From the NCBI GenBank assembly GCA_046349635.1, contig JAXMBX010000026.1:1-64000 (forward strand): a stretch of 64,000 nucleotides of DNA, written 5' to 3'. The position numbers were made by a program, and so were the translations under genes. The notes beneath the pieces were generated by a model. The model did no database searches, was not told the DNA's origin, and saw only the letters and a program-made list of their open reading frames with translations. How positions within the stretch are numbered: the stretch's first letter is position 1; each line of letters begins with the position of its first letter. The DNA is from JAXMBX01 sp046349635 (GTDB taxonomy: Bacteria; Planctomycetota; Planctomycetia; Planctomycetales; Planctomycetaceae). Of the stretch, positions 46,315 to 55,908 are shown in pieces.

Positions 46315-49300
46315 ATGGCCAAGCCGATGGTCTATTATGCGCTTGCGAACCGCAGCCTCATCATGGTGCTGACGGTGGCGATTGCGCTCGCCGGATTGTG
46401 GTCCTTCCAGCAGCAGACCATTGATGCCTATCCCGACATTTCCAGCCAGGTCGTGATGGTCATCACCACCTTTCCCGGACGCGCCCCCGAGGAAGTCGAA
46501 CAGCAAGTGACTATCCCGATCGAACTCGCCATGGGAAGCGTTCCCAGGCTCGATCTGATCCGCTCCCGGTCCATCTTCGGCCTCTCCGTCGTGGAATTGA
46601 TTTTCACCGAGGGGACCGAAGGCTACTTCGCACGCCAGCGGGTCCAGGAACGTCTCGTCGGCGTTCCGCTTCCCAAGGGGGCTTCCGCGGAATTGGGCCC
46701 GTTCGCGACGGCCTACGGCGAAATTCTGCGATACCAGCTCGAAGCCCCCGACGTCACCGACCAGATCAAGGTCCGCACCATCAACGATTGGGTGGTCATT
46801 CCCCGCGTGAAAAGGATTGCCGGCGTCGCCGACGTCGTCAACTTCGGGGGGCGTGCCAAGCAATACACCCTCACCATCGATCCCGTGCAGTTGGAGCGTT
46901 ACGAACTTTCTCTCGACGATGTCATGGAAGCGGTTCGGGTGAACAACTCCAACGCCGGCGGCAGCCTTCTACAACGCGGCGAAATGTCCTTTGTCATCCG
47001 TGGGCGCGGTGCCTTTCTCACCAAGGAAGACCTCGCTAACACCGTCATCAACACCATTGATGGGACCCCCGTCTATCTCGGCGACGTCGCCGACGTCACC
47101 CTCGAGGGGATGCTCCCTTCCGGCATCTTCAGCAAGGATGACCGGGAGGAGGGGGTCGAGGGGATCGTCATGCTCCGCCGGGGGGAGAATCCTTCCCGGA
47201 TCCTCAGGCTGGTGAAGGCGGAAATCGAGGAGCTCAACCGTGATCCGCTCATGGAAGGGATCCGGATTACCCCCTTCTATGATCGCACCTACCTCGTGGA
47301 TAAAACGCTGCACACCGTCAGCCACAGCATCATCCTCGGCATCTCGCTTGTGGTGCTGGTCCTGCTCGCTTTTCTTGGCAGCCCCATCGTTGCGGCTTTG
47401 GTGGTGCTCACCATCCCCTTCTCTCTGTTGTTTGCGCTTGTCCTGATGTATCTCACCGGGATTCCGATCGGTCTCCTCTCTATCGGTGCCATCGACTTTG
47501 GAATTCTCGTGGATGGGGCGGTCATCATCGCCGACAATATGGCCCGCCGCCTCTCCGTGTGGCGGGAAAAGGGAGGCGCTCTCAACAGCCTGGAAGTCGT
47601 CCGGAGTGCCGTCGCGGAAGTGGAACGCCCCGTCCTGTACTCCATGCTCATGATTGTCTTCGCCTATCTCCCCCTGCTTTCGATGACCAGTATTGAGGGG
47701 CTGCTGTTCCGCCCCATGGCGATCACCATTGTTTATGCCCTGATCGGGGCCACCGTCTTCGGCATGATCGTCCTCCCGGTTCTGGGGACATATCTCTTCC
47801 GCCGCGGGTATGTGGAGATCCCCAATCCCGTCATGGAACTCCTGAAGGTTCTCTATGGTCGGGCGCTCCGCGTCACCATCCATCTCCGCTGGTTCGTCCT
47901 GCCCGCCGTGTTCGCCGGGTTGATTGCCTTCAGCTTCTGGATCTGGGGACGTCTGGGAACGGAGTTTCTCCCTTACCTCGATGAAGGGGTGGTTTGGATC
48001 CGGGCCAATTTTCCAGAGGGAACCTCGCTTGCGCAGACGTCCCTTTACGGCAAGAAAATCCGCGGCATGATCCGCGCGTTTCCCGAATGCGATTTCGTCA
48101 GCGCCCAGGCGGGACGCAACGACACCGGCACGGATCCCTTTCCTCCCAGCCGGCTGGAAATGATGGTTGGGCTCAAGCCCCAGGCTGAGTGGCGCTTCGC
48201 CCGCAAGCAGGAATTGATTGCCGAGCTGGGGCGCACTCTGCGCCTCGAATTCCCCACCACCCGTTTCAACTTCACGCAGCCGATCATCGACAGCGTGACC
48301 GAAGTTACCAACGGGACCTCCGCCAATCTGGCGGTGGAATTTGCCGGTGACGACTCCACCGAACTCTTGAAGCTCGCCCGCCAGACCCAGCAACTTCTCC
48401 GTGGCATCCGCGGGGCCACCGATGTGAATATCGAGCAGGAAGGTCCACAACCACAGTTGATCATCACCCCCGATCGCGAACTTTGTGCCCGTTACGACGT
48501 CAAAATCGAGTCCGTCAGCCAGTTGGTCAATGTCGAACTCGGGGGCGAGCCGGTTGGCACCATGTTCGAGGGGGCGCGCCGGTTTGATATCGTAGCCCGG
48601 TTCGATCGGGAATTCCTCCACTCCCAGGAGGCGATCGAGCGACTTCCGGTGCACTCCGCCTTGTCCTCAGTTCCCATTCCTCTCTCCCAGGTGGCCCGCT
48701 TCAGCGTCGACGACGGGCAGACCGTGATCGCCCGCGAAAGCCCGCACCGCCGCATCACCGTCCGCTGCGATATCACCGGCCGCGACCAGGGGGGCTTCGT
48801 CGAGGAAGCCAAAGAGAAGTTCAAGGGGGATGTCACAATCCCCGCTACGGTTCGCGTCCGCTGGATCGGCATGTTCGAGAACCTGGAACGTGCTGCGGCT
48901 CATTTCCGCCTCCTCATCCCCGTCAGCATCGGCCTGATCTACATTCTCCTCGTGGCCGTTTTTCACTGCCATCGCAAGGCGCTGATCGTTATTTTCTCGA
49001 TCCCCTTCGCTCTCGTGGGAGGAGTCCTGGCACTCTACCTGCGGGGCATGAATCTTAACGTCTCCAGCGGCGTCGGTTTCGCTGCCCTCTTCGGCGTTTC
49101 GATCATGAATGCCGTCGTCCTTGTCGAGTGGATTTCCGATCTCACCCCCTCCATGCATTCGCAGCGCGAGGCCATCATCCAGGGATCGGTGGACCGTCTC
49201 CGCTCGGTATTGATGTCGTCCCTCGTGGCGATTCTGGGACTGCTCCCCGCGTCGCTGGCGACGGATCTGGGCTCGGACGTGCAGCGCCCGCTCGCCACGG

Positions 49301-49437
49301 TGATCGTCTGGGGACTGACCAGTTCGACGATTCTCTCCCTGTTCATCGTCCCTGCGCTGTACGCCGTCATGGGGCCCAAGCGCCGTCCGGGACGCATTCG
49401 CGTCGAAGAAGAGGATGGAGAGGAAGCGGAAGGGTAA
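46315..49437 (+). CDS. Heavy-metal-type RND efflux pump (CzcA/CusA-like)
   Basis: 1040-residue inner-membrane proton-driven pump. Helix 1 (ALANRSLIMVLTVAIALAGL) leads into DAYPDISSQVVMVITTFPG and EEVEQQVTIPIELAMG, both typical of the HME branch. The proton-relay motif in helix 4 is GAIDFGILVDGAVIIADNMA, the DFGxxxDGA form diagnostic of metal exporters rather than HAE drug pumps. The C-terminal half has FLPYLDEGVVWIRANFPEG, and helices 7-12 end with GVGFAALFGVSIMNAVVLV. Two large periplasmic domains alternate with the helix groups. The substrate metal cannot be read with confidence. It forms an operon with the adaptor gene. A copy of the 72-bp element follows the stop. Confidence 0.92.
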   Translation: MAKPMVYYALANRSLIMVLTVAIALAGLWSFQQQTIDAYPDISSQVVMVITTFPGRAPEEVEQQVTIPIELAMGSVPRLDLIRSRSIFGLSVVELIFTEGTEGYFARQRVQERLVGVPLPKGASAELGPFATAYGEILRYQLEAPDVTDQIKVRTINDWVVIPRVKRIAGVADVVNFGGRAKQYTLTIDPVQLERYELSLDDVMEAVRVNNSNAGGSLLQRGEMSFVIRGRGAFLTKEDLANTVINTIDGTPVYLGDVADVTLEGMLPSGIFSKDDREEGVEGIVMLRRGENPSRILRLVKAEIEELNRDPLMEGIRITPFYDRTYLVDKTLHTVSHSIILGISLVVLVLLAFLGSPIVAALVVLTIPFSLLFALVLMYLTGIPIGLLSIGAIDFGILVDGAVIIADNMARRLSVWREKGGALNSLEVVRSAVAEVERPVLYSMLMIVFAYLPLLSMTSIEGLLFRPMAITIVYALIGATVFGMIVLPVLGTYLFRRGYVEIPNPVMELLKVLYGRALRVTIHLRWFVLPAVFAGLIAFSFWIWGRLGTEFLPYLDEGVVWIRANFPEGTSLAQTSLYGKKIRGMIRAFPECDFVSAQAGRNDTGTDPFPPSRLEMMVGLKPQAEWRFARKQELIAELGRTLRLEFPTTRFNFTQPIIDSVTEVTNGTSANLAVEFAGDDSTELLKLARQTQQLLRGIRGATDVNIEQEGPQPQLIITPDRELCARYDVKIESVSQLVNVELGGEPVGTMFEGARRFDIVARFDREFLHSQEAIERLPVHSALSSVPIPLSQVARFSVDDGQTVIARESPHRRITVRCDITGRDQGGFVEEAKEKFKGDVTIPATVRVRWIGMFENLERAAAHFRLLIPVSIGLIYILLVAVFHCHRKALIVIFSIPFALVGGVLALYLRGMNLNVSSGVGFAALFGVSIMNAVVLVEWISDLTPSMHSQREAIIQGSVDRLRSVLMSSLVAILGLLPASLATDLGSDVQRPLATVIVWGLTSSTILSLFIVPALYAVMGPKRRPGRIRVEEEDGEEAEG

Positions 49438-49471
49438 GCCGCCGCTGAACGCAATAGGGAACCCCGCCGCC

Positions 49472-49543
49472 GACAAAATGCGGTTGGTGATCACGTCTGA
49501 TCGGCAATTCTCAGAAGACGAACTTCGTCCAGAGCATTTTGTC
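49472..49543. repeat. 72-bp palindromic-ended intergenic element, copy 2
   Basis: Starts GACAAAATGC and ends GCATTTTGTC, exact 10-base inverted ends. It aligns without gaps to the copy at 24608-24679. As there, it lies between the stops of convergent genes (49437 plus, 49552 minus). Confidence 0.72.
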
Positions 49544-49551
49544 CTGTCAAC

Positions 49552-50001
49552 TCAGTTCTTCACGCCGGTGATGGTCTTCACACCCTCATTCTGCCCGTTG
49601 ATGAAGTAGTGCCGTTTGCCGGTGAAATGCGTCGCATCGGTCTGATGCACCTTGATTGTGGACTTCGCATCGATGCCGATGGAGGTGATCGTCGCGATCA
49701 GCTTTTTGCCGTGAACCTCTCCGGAAACATTCGCCACGATGACATTCAACACGGTGTTCGTCCCAGTCACGGTCGTGCCGTTCTGCGTCAGTTTCAGGAA
49801 GTTGCCCGCGGCGATCTGCCAGTTTCCGTTGTAGTTCGCCGGGCTTGCGTGCGGCGCGATATGTTCCGCATGGATCGCACTCGCCAGCGAATGCCCACTC
49901 AAGAGAGTTCTTTCCTCGCACACTTCCGTGTGTCGCCCCAGATCACGCCTGGAAATCCGACGTTGTGACATTGAAACCAGTTTTTGGAGGATGGCAAACA
50001 T
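49552..50001 (-). CDS. Small exported protein with planctomycete LExR-type signal
   Basis: 149 residues (ATG 49971 is an alternative start). The N-terminus is basic (SQRRISRRDLGRHTEVCEER) and reaches CEERTLLSG, a variant of the LExRxLLS signal that many planctomycete surface proteins carry near the N-terminus. The rest is a small beta-rich domain: YNGNWQIAAGNFLKLTQNG, NTVLNVIVANVSGEVHGKKL and FTGKRHYFINGQNEG. This looks like a lipocalin-like or beta-barrel fold of the kind seen in DUF-type secreted domains, but the family is not recognised. It is convergent with the RND pump gene. Confidence 0.72.
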   Translation of the reverse strand: MFAILQKLVSMSQRRISRRDLGRHTEVCEERTLLSGHSLASAIHAEHIAPHASPANYNGNWQIAAGNFLKLTQNGTTVTGTNTVLNVIVANVSGEVHGKKLIATITSIGIDAKSTIKVHQTDATHFTGKRHYFINGQNEGVKTITGVKN

Positions 50002-50098
50002 GCTCAGGTTCTCTTATCTCGGTCAGTAGGAATTGGAATCCCGCGAATCTCTGAATTGAAGCCGCTGAGTGGACCACAATGCAAGGGAAAAAGCATTT

Positions 50099-51151
50099 TT
50101 AATCTTGTAGCGATGACCCCAATCGGATCTCCGCCACGTAGATGCTCGTTTTTCCCTCGTGGCTGGAGTAGTAGCTCGTCCACAAACGATCATTGAACCA
50201 GACGAAACCCGGATAGCTCGTATCTCCCCGCGACGGCAGCGTCATCAACGGGGTCAGCTTGAGTTCGTCCGGATCCACGATCCACAGCGACGTCCGTGCT
50301 CCCTGCTCCGTGTAGCTTCGTCCCCCTGCGATGATCCCCCCGTCCGGCAATTGAATCAGGTGCGGTCCCCCGATCCGAATCCCCACGTTTTTCCAGTTCC
50401 AGTCCGTGTAGGGAGGCTGGGAGGTTCCCAGCATCGATCCCAGTTCTTTTCCATCCCGCCGCAGCAGGCAGAGGGCCTTCTTGTCCGGCAGAAACAAGAT
50501 CGACGTCTCCCCGGCATCCCCGGGTGCCCCTGCATGAGGGACGAGCGTCTCATACTTCTTGCCCCCATCGCGGCTCACATACAGCCGCAGGTTGCGGGGT
50601 TGAGGCCCGGTCTCATACCCCATGCCGTACCAATCGTCTCCCTGTCGCGTCACCCGCCACAGCCAGTAGTCCGGTTCCGCGATCGGAGTTTCTTCACTCC
50701 AGTTCGTCCCATTTTTGGAAAACCACGCCAGCGATTGATGCCGGTGCGGTGATCCCTTGGGATATGCGACCGCCCCACACAGCATCAGCCGGTCATCGGC
50801 GGTGATTCGAATCTTGGCGTCGCGCAAATCCCCTTTCGCGGATTTGATTAATGCCGCCGACGTCCAGTGTTCCCCGTCCTGAGAGGTGATCACCCGCAAC
50901 GCGCCGTCCGGCGAGACGTGCCGCTCCCCCTCCCGGAAGACGCAAAACCAACGGTCGTGAAAGCGGAGCAGATCCGTGAATGCATTGTGCGGGGCGGCGT
51001 CCCAGATCTTCCGGACCGAAATCAGTTCCGCCTGCACCGCATTGGCTCCTCGCGCATTGGGTGGAGCGGCATCTGCGCGAAGGGTGAAAGACGCCACCAG
51101 CAGGGTGATCGTAAGACCCAGGGAGATCGTAATAGAGTGGGGAAATCTCAT
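50099..51151 (-). CDS. Exported sialidase-like (BNR-repeat) protein
   Basis: 350 residues with a signal peptide (ISLGLTITLLVASFTLRADA). The propeller has Asp-box-like units SQDGEHWTSA, SKNGTNWSEE and SRDGGKKYET and arginines that could serve as the sialidase triad (FREGERHVSP, RDAKIRITADDRL). Length fits a single six-bladed propeller. Such exo-alpha-sialidase-like proteins are common in planctomycetes; the true substrate is often not sialic acid. It is divergent from the CARDB-like gene across a 220-base promoter region. Confidence 0.82.
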   Translation of the reverse strand: MRFPHSITISLGLTITLLVASFTLRADAAPPNARGANAVQAELISVRKIWDAAPHNAFTDLLRFHDRWFCVFREGERHVSPDGALRVITSQDGEHWTSAALIKSAKGDLRDAKIRITADDRLMLCGAVAYPKGSPHRHQSLAWFSKNGTNWSEETPIAEPDYWLWRVTRQGDDWYGMGYETGPQPRNLRLYVSRDGGKKYETLVPHAGAPGDAGETSILFLPDKKALCLLRRDGKELGSMLGTSQPPYTDWNWKNVGIRIGGPHLIQLPDGGIIAGGRSYTEQGARTSLWIVDPDELKLTPLMTLPSRGDTSYPGFVWFNDRLWTSYYSSHEGKTSIYVAEIRLGSSLQD

Positions 51152-51373
51152 GGGAACGCCTCGTCAATAGGGAACTCCAGTCACGCCATGAACTTAGCGA
51201 GTTCAATTCCTCGCCGGCAATCCTCGCGACTGAAAAAATAACGCCCTCATCCTTCCAGCATCTTGCGAGCGGTGATTGCCCCGGATTAGATTGACTCGTT
51301 GCGGGCACGTCATACGGAGCGGGCTTCTTGGAAAATCGCCAGCGAGTTTTGAATCCAGACAGGAATCATTGAG

Positions 51374-52384
51374 ATGAATCGGCGCAACTTCATCCGTACA
51401 AGTTCAACAAATTGGATCGGTGCAAACTGGTTTGGTCGCATCGGCATTCGCCGTCGCGCCCGTTTCACCGGATCTTCGAGTCCAGTCGAAGCTCTTGAGG
51501 CGAAAGTCCTGCCCGCCGTCGATCTCATCGTCAATGCTGTGGACTTGAAACTCTTTGATCCTCCTCCCGCGGGTAGTAACCAGTATTTCGTCAATATTAC
51601 CGTTCACATTCAAAATCTGGGGACTTCTCCGGTTGATGTCACAGGCGTAAAAGACAACTTGTCCGACAACGTGAAAGTCAGTGTCTTCGGATCGAAAGAC
51701 ACGGTGTGGGACAACAGTGATGTGAAGGCCATTTCTGCCGACTTTACTCCCGGCGGGGATAACGGCTCGGTAATTCTCAATCAGAATGGCACGTCATTTG
51801 AGGGAAGGGGTTTTGACTACTCGGCAAATCCCAACTACAACTATTTGATTTTTGTCGTCGACCCGGACAACAAGGTGGCCGAGTCGAATGGGAATAACAA
51901 TACCTTTGTGCTCGATATCTCCAAGCCTATCCTCACGGGAGGCTCCGGGATCCTGGGAGCCCCGGTTAACGAGATCTCGCCCATCGATTTGAATCTCGAT
52001 GTCAAGGACTTGAACTCCACCGACTTCAACGGAGGAAACCTCGGCGTGACGATTGATGGCGCGCAAGCCAAGGACAAGCTCCTCGTGAAGAAGGTCGGCA
52101 CAGGACCCGATAAAATCCACGCCGCGGGAACTCATCTCAAAATCGGATCGCAAACGATCGGCACCATCACGAAGGTCGTCCCTACCGCGGACAACAACTT
52201 TCAGCAATCGATGCAGATCCAGCTCACCGGCACCGTTTCACGCGATAATCTCAAGCGAGTTCTTGAAGCCATCGCCCTGAGGCCTGCCAAAACCTCCACC
52301 GGAAACCGGACCGCCCATTTCCAGATCAAGGACAACACCGAAAACTTCAGCAATGTGACGGACCGGAGTATCGAAATTCCGTAA
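51374..52384 (+). CDS. Surface protein with CARDB-like domain
   Basis: 336 residues. The N-terminus is basic and contains VEALEAKVLPAVDLIVNAVD, matching the LExRxLLS type of planctomycete surface signal. Residues about 50-180 fit a CARDB (cell-adhesion-related) domain: YFVNITVHIQNLGTSPVDV and FVVDPDNKVAESNGNNNTFV. The last about 150 residues are a second beta-rich domain (NLGVTIDGAQAKDKLLVKKV, LEAIALRPAKTSTGNRTAHF), like cadherin-related repeats seen in large planctomycete proteins. Likely exported and involved in adhesion or surface structure (inference). Confidence 0.75.
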   Translation: MNRRNFIRTSSTNWIGANWFGRIGIRRRARFTGSSSPVEALEAKVLPAVDLIVNAVDLKLFDPPPAGSNQYFVNITVHIQNLGTSPVDVTGVKDNLSDNVKVSVFGSKDTVWDNSDVKAISADFTPGGDNGSVILNQNGTSFEGRGFDYSANPNYNYLIFVVDPDNKVAESNGNNNTFVLDISKPILTGGSGILGAPVNEISPIDLNLDVKDLNSTDFNGGNLGVTIDGAQAKDKLLVKKVGTGPDKIHAAGTHLKIGSQTIGTITKVVPTADNNFQQSMQIQLTGTVSRDNLKRVLEAIALRPAKTSTGNRTAHFQIKDNTENFSNVTDRSIEIP

Positions 52385-52517
52385 GGACGGACGTTTCATC
52401 CTCGAAATCGGTTATTGACGGTTTGAGAGCTGGAGCGGACAATTAAGACTGGTGACAAATTCTTGTCGCCGGCCTTTTCTGTTCTTCCGATTCGTCCCTT
52501 CCGGATCGAGGTCTTCC

Positions 52518-53453
52518 ATGGCCGCATGCCCCCCATCCCGCTGCATCGGGTCTGGTTCTCGCCGGGCCTTTTCTCTCATCGAACTCATGGTCGTCATCGC
52601 GATCATCGGGATCTTGATCGCACTGCTCCTCCCCGCGGTACAACAGGCCCGTGAATCCGCCCGCCTGATGTCCTGCCGGAATAACATGAAGCAGCTCGGC
52701 ATCGCGCTCGCCAATTACGAAAGCGCCTTTAAGACGCTTCCCCCCAGCAGCACCAGCCAGATCGACTTCGGAGTCTGGACTGCCAATCCCACCCAATACC
52801 ACGTGCACAGTTGGGCCAGCCTGATTCTTCCCCAGGTCGACCAGTCGGCGATCTACAACAAGGTGAACTATCGCACCTCGGCGCTCGACGCTTCCAACTC
52901 CACCGCCGCGGCCCAGGTGATCCCGACTTACCGCTGCCCAAGCTATGCCGGCCCGGACTTCAGTGATTCCCCCCTCTACCTGGCCCTTTCTCCGCGTTAC
53001 GCCATTCGCAACTACGTCTCCCTCGGTTCGACGACCGTCGGCAAGATCTGGAAGAGTCCCGATGGAGTCATTTTCCCCAACGGGTCCACGAAGACTTCCG
53101 ACGTGGGTGACGGACTCTCACAGACGATCGAACTCGCCGAGACGCGCGAAACCAGCGCCGCCGTCTGGATTGACGGGGGGACCGCCGCGGTCACCGCCCA
53201 CCCCTACGATGATGCGAATTCTCCCAGTTATTCTCTCCCCGGCAAGTCGCTGAACCAGACCCCGTATTACATTGCCACGGGGGGGATCGGCATCGACTGC
53301 CTCTGGGGCCCTTCCAGCCAGCATCACGGCGGGGCCAATCATCTCTTTGGCGACGGCTCGGTGAAGTTTATTGCCAATTCGATTGACGACAAGGTCTACG
53401 ATGCCCTCGTGACCCGTGCCGGTCTCGAAGCGATCAGCGGTGACTCCTACTAA
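52518..53453 (+). CDS. DUF1559 protein with type IV pilin-like N-terminus
   Basis: 311 residues from ATG 52518 with GAGG seven bases upstream. The prepilin cleavage and helix segment is RRAFSLIELMVVIAIIGILI, followed by ALLLPAVQQARESARLMSCR. The C-terminus carries WGPSSQHHGGANHLFGDGSV, the HxGGxNxxFxDGSV motif of DUF1559. Cys pairs are visible in the middle (TYRCPSYAG). The family is greatly expanded in planctomycetes, and members are probably assembled or anchored by a pseudopilus-like system. Ends 70 bases before a convergent gene. Confidence 0.95.
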   Translation: MAACPPSRCIGSGSRRAFSLIELMVVIAIIGILIALLLPAVQQARESARLMSCRNNMKQLGIALANYESAFKTLPPSSTSQIDFGVWTANPTQYHVHSWASLILPQVDQSAIYNKVNYRTSALDASNSTAAAQVIPTYRCPSYAGPDFSDSPLYLALSPRYAIRNYVSLGSTTVGKIWKSPDGVIFPNGSTKTSDVGDGLSQTIELAETRETSAAVWIDGGTAAVTAHPYDDANSPSYSLPGKSLNQTPYYIATGGIGIDCLWGPSSQHHGGANHLFGDGSVKFIANSIDDKVYDALVTRAGLEAISGDSY

Positions 53454-53470
53454 GCATCGGTTCGTCGAGT

Positions 53471-53492
53471 GCAGCTCGTCAGGACGAGTTGC
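53471..53492. other. Short hairpin between convergent genes
   Basis: GCAGCTCGTC and GACGAGTTGC are reverse complements at nine of ten positions around a two-base centre. No T-run follows on either strand. It lies between the stops at 53453 and 53523. Confidence 0.4.
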
Positions 53493-53522
53493 CCGGTTCT
53501 CAACGAGATCGCGTTGCGCGCT

Positions 53523-54884
53523 CTAGCGCCGCAGGAACTGCCGCTGGCCCACCGAGAACGCCAGCGTCAACGGCGCTGGAACTGCCGACGGAACTGGTTC
53601 CGTCTCGGTTCGCACTGCGTCCGGCGGCAAGTGGTGATTCAGCCACGGGCGGAACACCACCATCAACAACAGCGGCAGGTACCACAGCACGTAGACTCCC
53701 CCCTGCACCGGATACCAGAACTGCGTTGCCATCACCGTCGCCGTCGAGGCGGAGATCAGGTGCGCCAAGTCCTTGTTTCGCGGCCAGATCGTCAGCACGG
53801 TGATCAGAATGACGAACGCCACGAAGACCGTGATCCGGTACGCCCCCGGATAGACGCTCCAGAAACCTTCCGCTTCCCGGTCGTGAACGGCGAAGATCGT
53901 CCAATCCATCTGTCCGAAGACCTGCTGGGTGAAACTGTTCCAGTCTGCGGACGTAAAGGCATAGCTCCCCAGCAGCAAAGCCGCCACAATTCCCACCGCT
54001 TGCAGGAACCGGATGCACTGCCGGCGGGGATAGAAGCTGATCCAGATGGGAAGCAGGAACAGCGGGAAAATCAAAGTCCCGCACGCCAGTCCTAGCAAGA
54101 CTCCCGCCACGCGCGGATGCCGATAACTGACGACGGCCCACACGATCAACGCCGCGGGGAGGACGTGGTTTACCTTCCCCACTTCATACGCGGTACAGGG
54201 GAGCAACAGGTACAGCGTTGCCATCGCGAGACCCAGTTGGATATCCCCAAAGTGCCGCGAACCGAGCATGATCAATCCGGATACGACCGCCAGATGGGCC
54301 AGGATCGCCATCGTCTGGGCTGCCACCTGCTCCGAAAGTCGCTCGTCGGTCGCCCCTCCGGCCGCAGCTTCCGCTGCCACCCGGCTCCCCGGGGCCACGG
54401 CGGCATAGATCAAACGGGAACCCGGTCCCACCGCCGCTTCCGCGGACTTTTCCGTCTTGGTGTTGGCCGCCACTTCTTCCGGAGGGGATGAGGGGGACAG
54501 AACCCGCCGCATCTCATTCACCGTTGAGGTGGGAGGAGGCTCGGTGATGACCTTCGTTGTCAGAAATGCAATTGCGGAACAGCACAGGAATGTCAGTCCC
54601 GCCGCGTTCATGTTCTGGGGGAGGCGGGGACGCCGCGTAAACCACGAATCTCCCAGCACCCGGACGAGGAGCAGCCCCGTCACGACGAGGATCCACACAC
54701 TCCCCTTCGCCCCCCGCTGCTCGGCGTACAAAAGGGCCGGTGCCAGGGACAACAGGAGCGCCAAGTCCAGGTTCCGCAGCGACCACAGTCGGTTGAAGCG
54801 AAAAAAGACCGAGACGATCAACAAGAATGAGAGGTAGAACCACGTCAGTTCATTGACGTAGTAACCATGCAGAATGAAATCCAT
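53523..54884 (-). CDS. Polytopic membrane protein of unknown function
   Basis: 453 residues with about ten hydrophobic helices. It opens MDFILHGYYVNELTWFYLSF and continues LWSLRNLDLALLLSLAPALL. A soluble insert rich in Ala, Glu and Ser lies around residues 115-185 (PPPTSTVNEMRRVLSPSSPP). Later segments include YEVGKVNHVLPAALIVWAVV, GVLLGLACGTLIFPLFLLPI and YPVQGGVYVLWYLPLLLMVV. The pattern recalls GT-C glycosyltransferase-like or DUF2029-like proteins but the key acidic loop is not obvious, so I make no assignment. Confidence 0.7.
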   Translation of the reverse strand: MDFILHGYYVNELTWFYLSFLLIVSVFFRFNRLWSLRNLDLALLLSLAPALLYAEQRGAKGSVWILVVTGLLLVRVLGDSWFTRRPRLPQNMNAAGLTFLCCSAIAFLTTKVITEPPPTSTVNEMRRVLSPSSPPEEVAANTKTEKSAEAAVGPGSRLIYAAVAPGSRVAAEAAAGGATDERLSEQVAAQTMAILAHLAVVSGLIMLGSRHFGDIQLGLAMATLYLLLPCTAYEVGKVNHVLPAALIVWAVVSYRHPRVAGVLLGLACGTLIFPLFLLPIWISFYPRRQCIRFLQAVGIVAALLLGSYAFTSADWNSFTQQVFGQMDWTIFAVHDREAEGFWSVYPGAYRITVFVAFVILITVLTIWPRNKDLAHLISASTATVMATQFWYPVQGGVYVLWYLPLLLMVVFRPWLNHHLPPDAVRTETEPVPSAVPAPLTLAFSVGQRQFLRR

Positions 54885-55509
54885 AAGGATGAATGTCGGA
54901 CATCAATGATGCCGGCCCTCGAACCCCCGATCAGGGTGAAAACGCAGCCTTGGATCCCCGAACTTTCAATGCAGAGGATGCCCGGCCTGATCCGTCAACG
55001 GCCATCTGGAAAACGGTGTCTATCACGACAGACGTGCCAAATTCGAACCGCGGCGCATCAGAACGATCCGCCGACCTCCGTGCAGAATACGCATCACACT
55101 GTGACTTCGCACAGAACATCTCCGGGGTGCGGCCCCTTCAGCCTGTCAGCCGAACTCCGCCGCTTCCCGTTCCCGATCTGAGGTCAGTCAGACCCACCGA
55201 ACGATTGAAAAGACTCGACAGATCATCGAAACAGGTCGATTTTCGCGGAATAATTCCGATTCACACGAAACTCATGTTCCAAAATCTGCTCCAGTCACGC
55301 CGAGGCCGATCGGTACCCAGCCGGAGGCCTCAATCGTTCAAGGGTAGAGTTCCCGCTCCGGAAAGAAAAGAAAAAAACGCCCGGCCCGGTCGAAAATCCG
55401 GGGGGCGTTCTGAAATTTTCTCGGATGTGAAAAGTCGCCGAAACCCTCAAATTTCCAGCTGTGGCTGCGGCGGCTGTTTGCAACCCCTTGTTGCTCAGGG
55501 GTTTGTGGC
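54885..55509. other. Intergenic stretch upstream of the membrane-protein gene
   Basis: 625 bases. An open plus-strand frame at 54893-55660 has no protein-like features and runs antisense into the STAS-like gene, so I reject it. The stretch holds the STAS-gene terminator (55371-55409), a hairpin AACCCCT/AGGGGTT at about 55481-55500, and presumably the promoter of the membrane-protein gene. Confidence 0.5.
55371..55409 (-). terminator. Intrinsic terminator after the STAS-like gene
   Basis: On the minus strand AACGCCC pairs with GGGCGTT, with an inner CGG/CCG pair, and is followed by TTTTTTTC. It lies about 100 bases after the stop at 55510. Confidence 0.8.
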
Positions 55510-55908
55510 TCAGTCTTTGATCGCGAGTGGGGTCACAGGAGAATGGTCCTGGACCACCAGGCTGTGTTGGGCCGGGGTCAATTCATACCCCCCTGTTCCC
55601 AGATCCCGGAAGAACTGCGTGAACCACAGCATGGACTGGACGTGGGGCTGGGAGTTGTAGACCCGGATGCAGACCCCTCGTTCGTACCAGTCGAACAGCA
55701 TTCCGAAGAACCCGCTCGGCACGTACTTCACATAGGTCATGTCCACGCCGAAAGAACGACTTTCCTTCTGGTGATACAGGAACGCCATCGCCTCCCGCAA
55801 CAGAGCCAGGTCCGCTCCGTCCCAGATCTCCATGTCGCCGAGATTGATGACCAATCCTCCGTCGATCACGGCAATGTTCAGGTTCTTCAGATTCTTGTTC
55901 GGGGCCAT
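55510..55908 (-). CDS. STAS-like domain protein
   Basis: 132 residues without signal or membrane segment. The alternating strand-helix pattern fits a STAS fold: LNIAVIDGGLVINLGDMEIW, DGADLALLREAMAFLYHQ, FGVDMTYVKYVPSGFFGMLF and YERGVCIRVYNSQPHVQSML. In anti-sigma-factor antagonists a conserved Ser follows VDMSxVxxxxS; here the place is taken by VPSGFFG. It may act in a partner-switching signal circuit, but no kinase or sigma factor is adjacent, so this is inference. The gene has its own terminator and a 310-base upstream region. Confidence 0.65.
   Translation of the reverse strand: MAPNKNLKNLNIAVIDGGLVINLGDMEIWDGADLALLREAMAFLYHQKESRSFGVDMTYVKYVPSGFFGMLFDWYERGVCIRVYNSQPHVQSMLWFTQFFRDLGTGGYELTPAQHSLVVQDHSPVTPLAIKD

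Noticed and set aside
46969..48654. A 561-residue minus-strand frame opposite the RND pump gene
   Set aside because: Antisense shadow; the Asp/His/Gly-rich composition is the usual by-product of membrane-protein codons read in reverse.
54893..55660. A 255-residue plus-strand frame in the gap before the STAS-like gene
   Set aside because: No ribosome-binding site or domain, biased composition, crosses a terminator and overlaps the STAS-like gene on the other strand.
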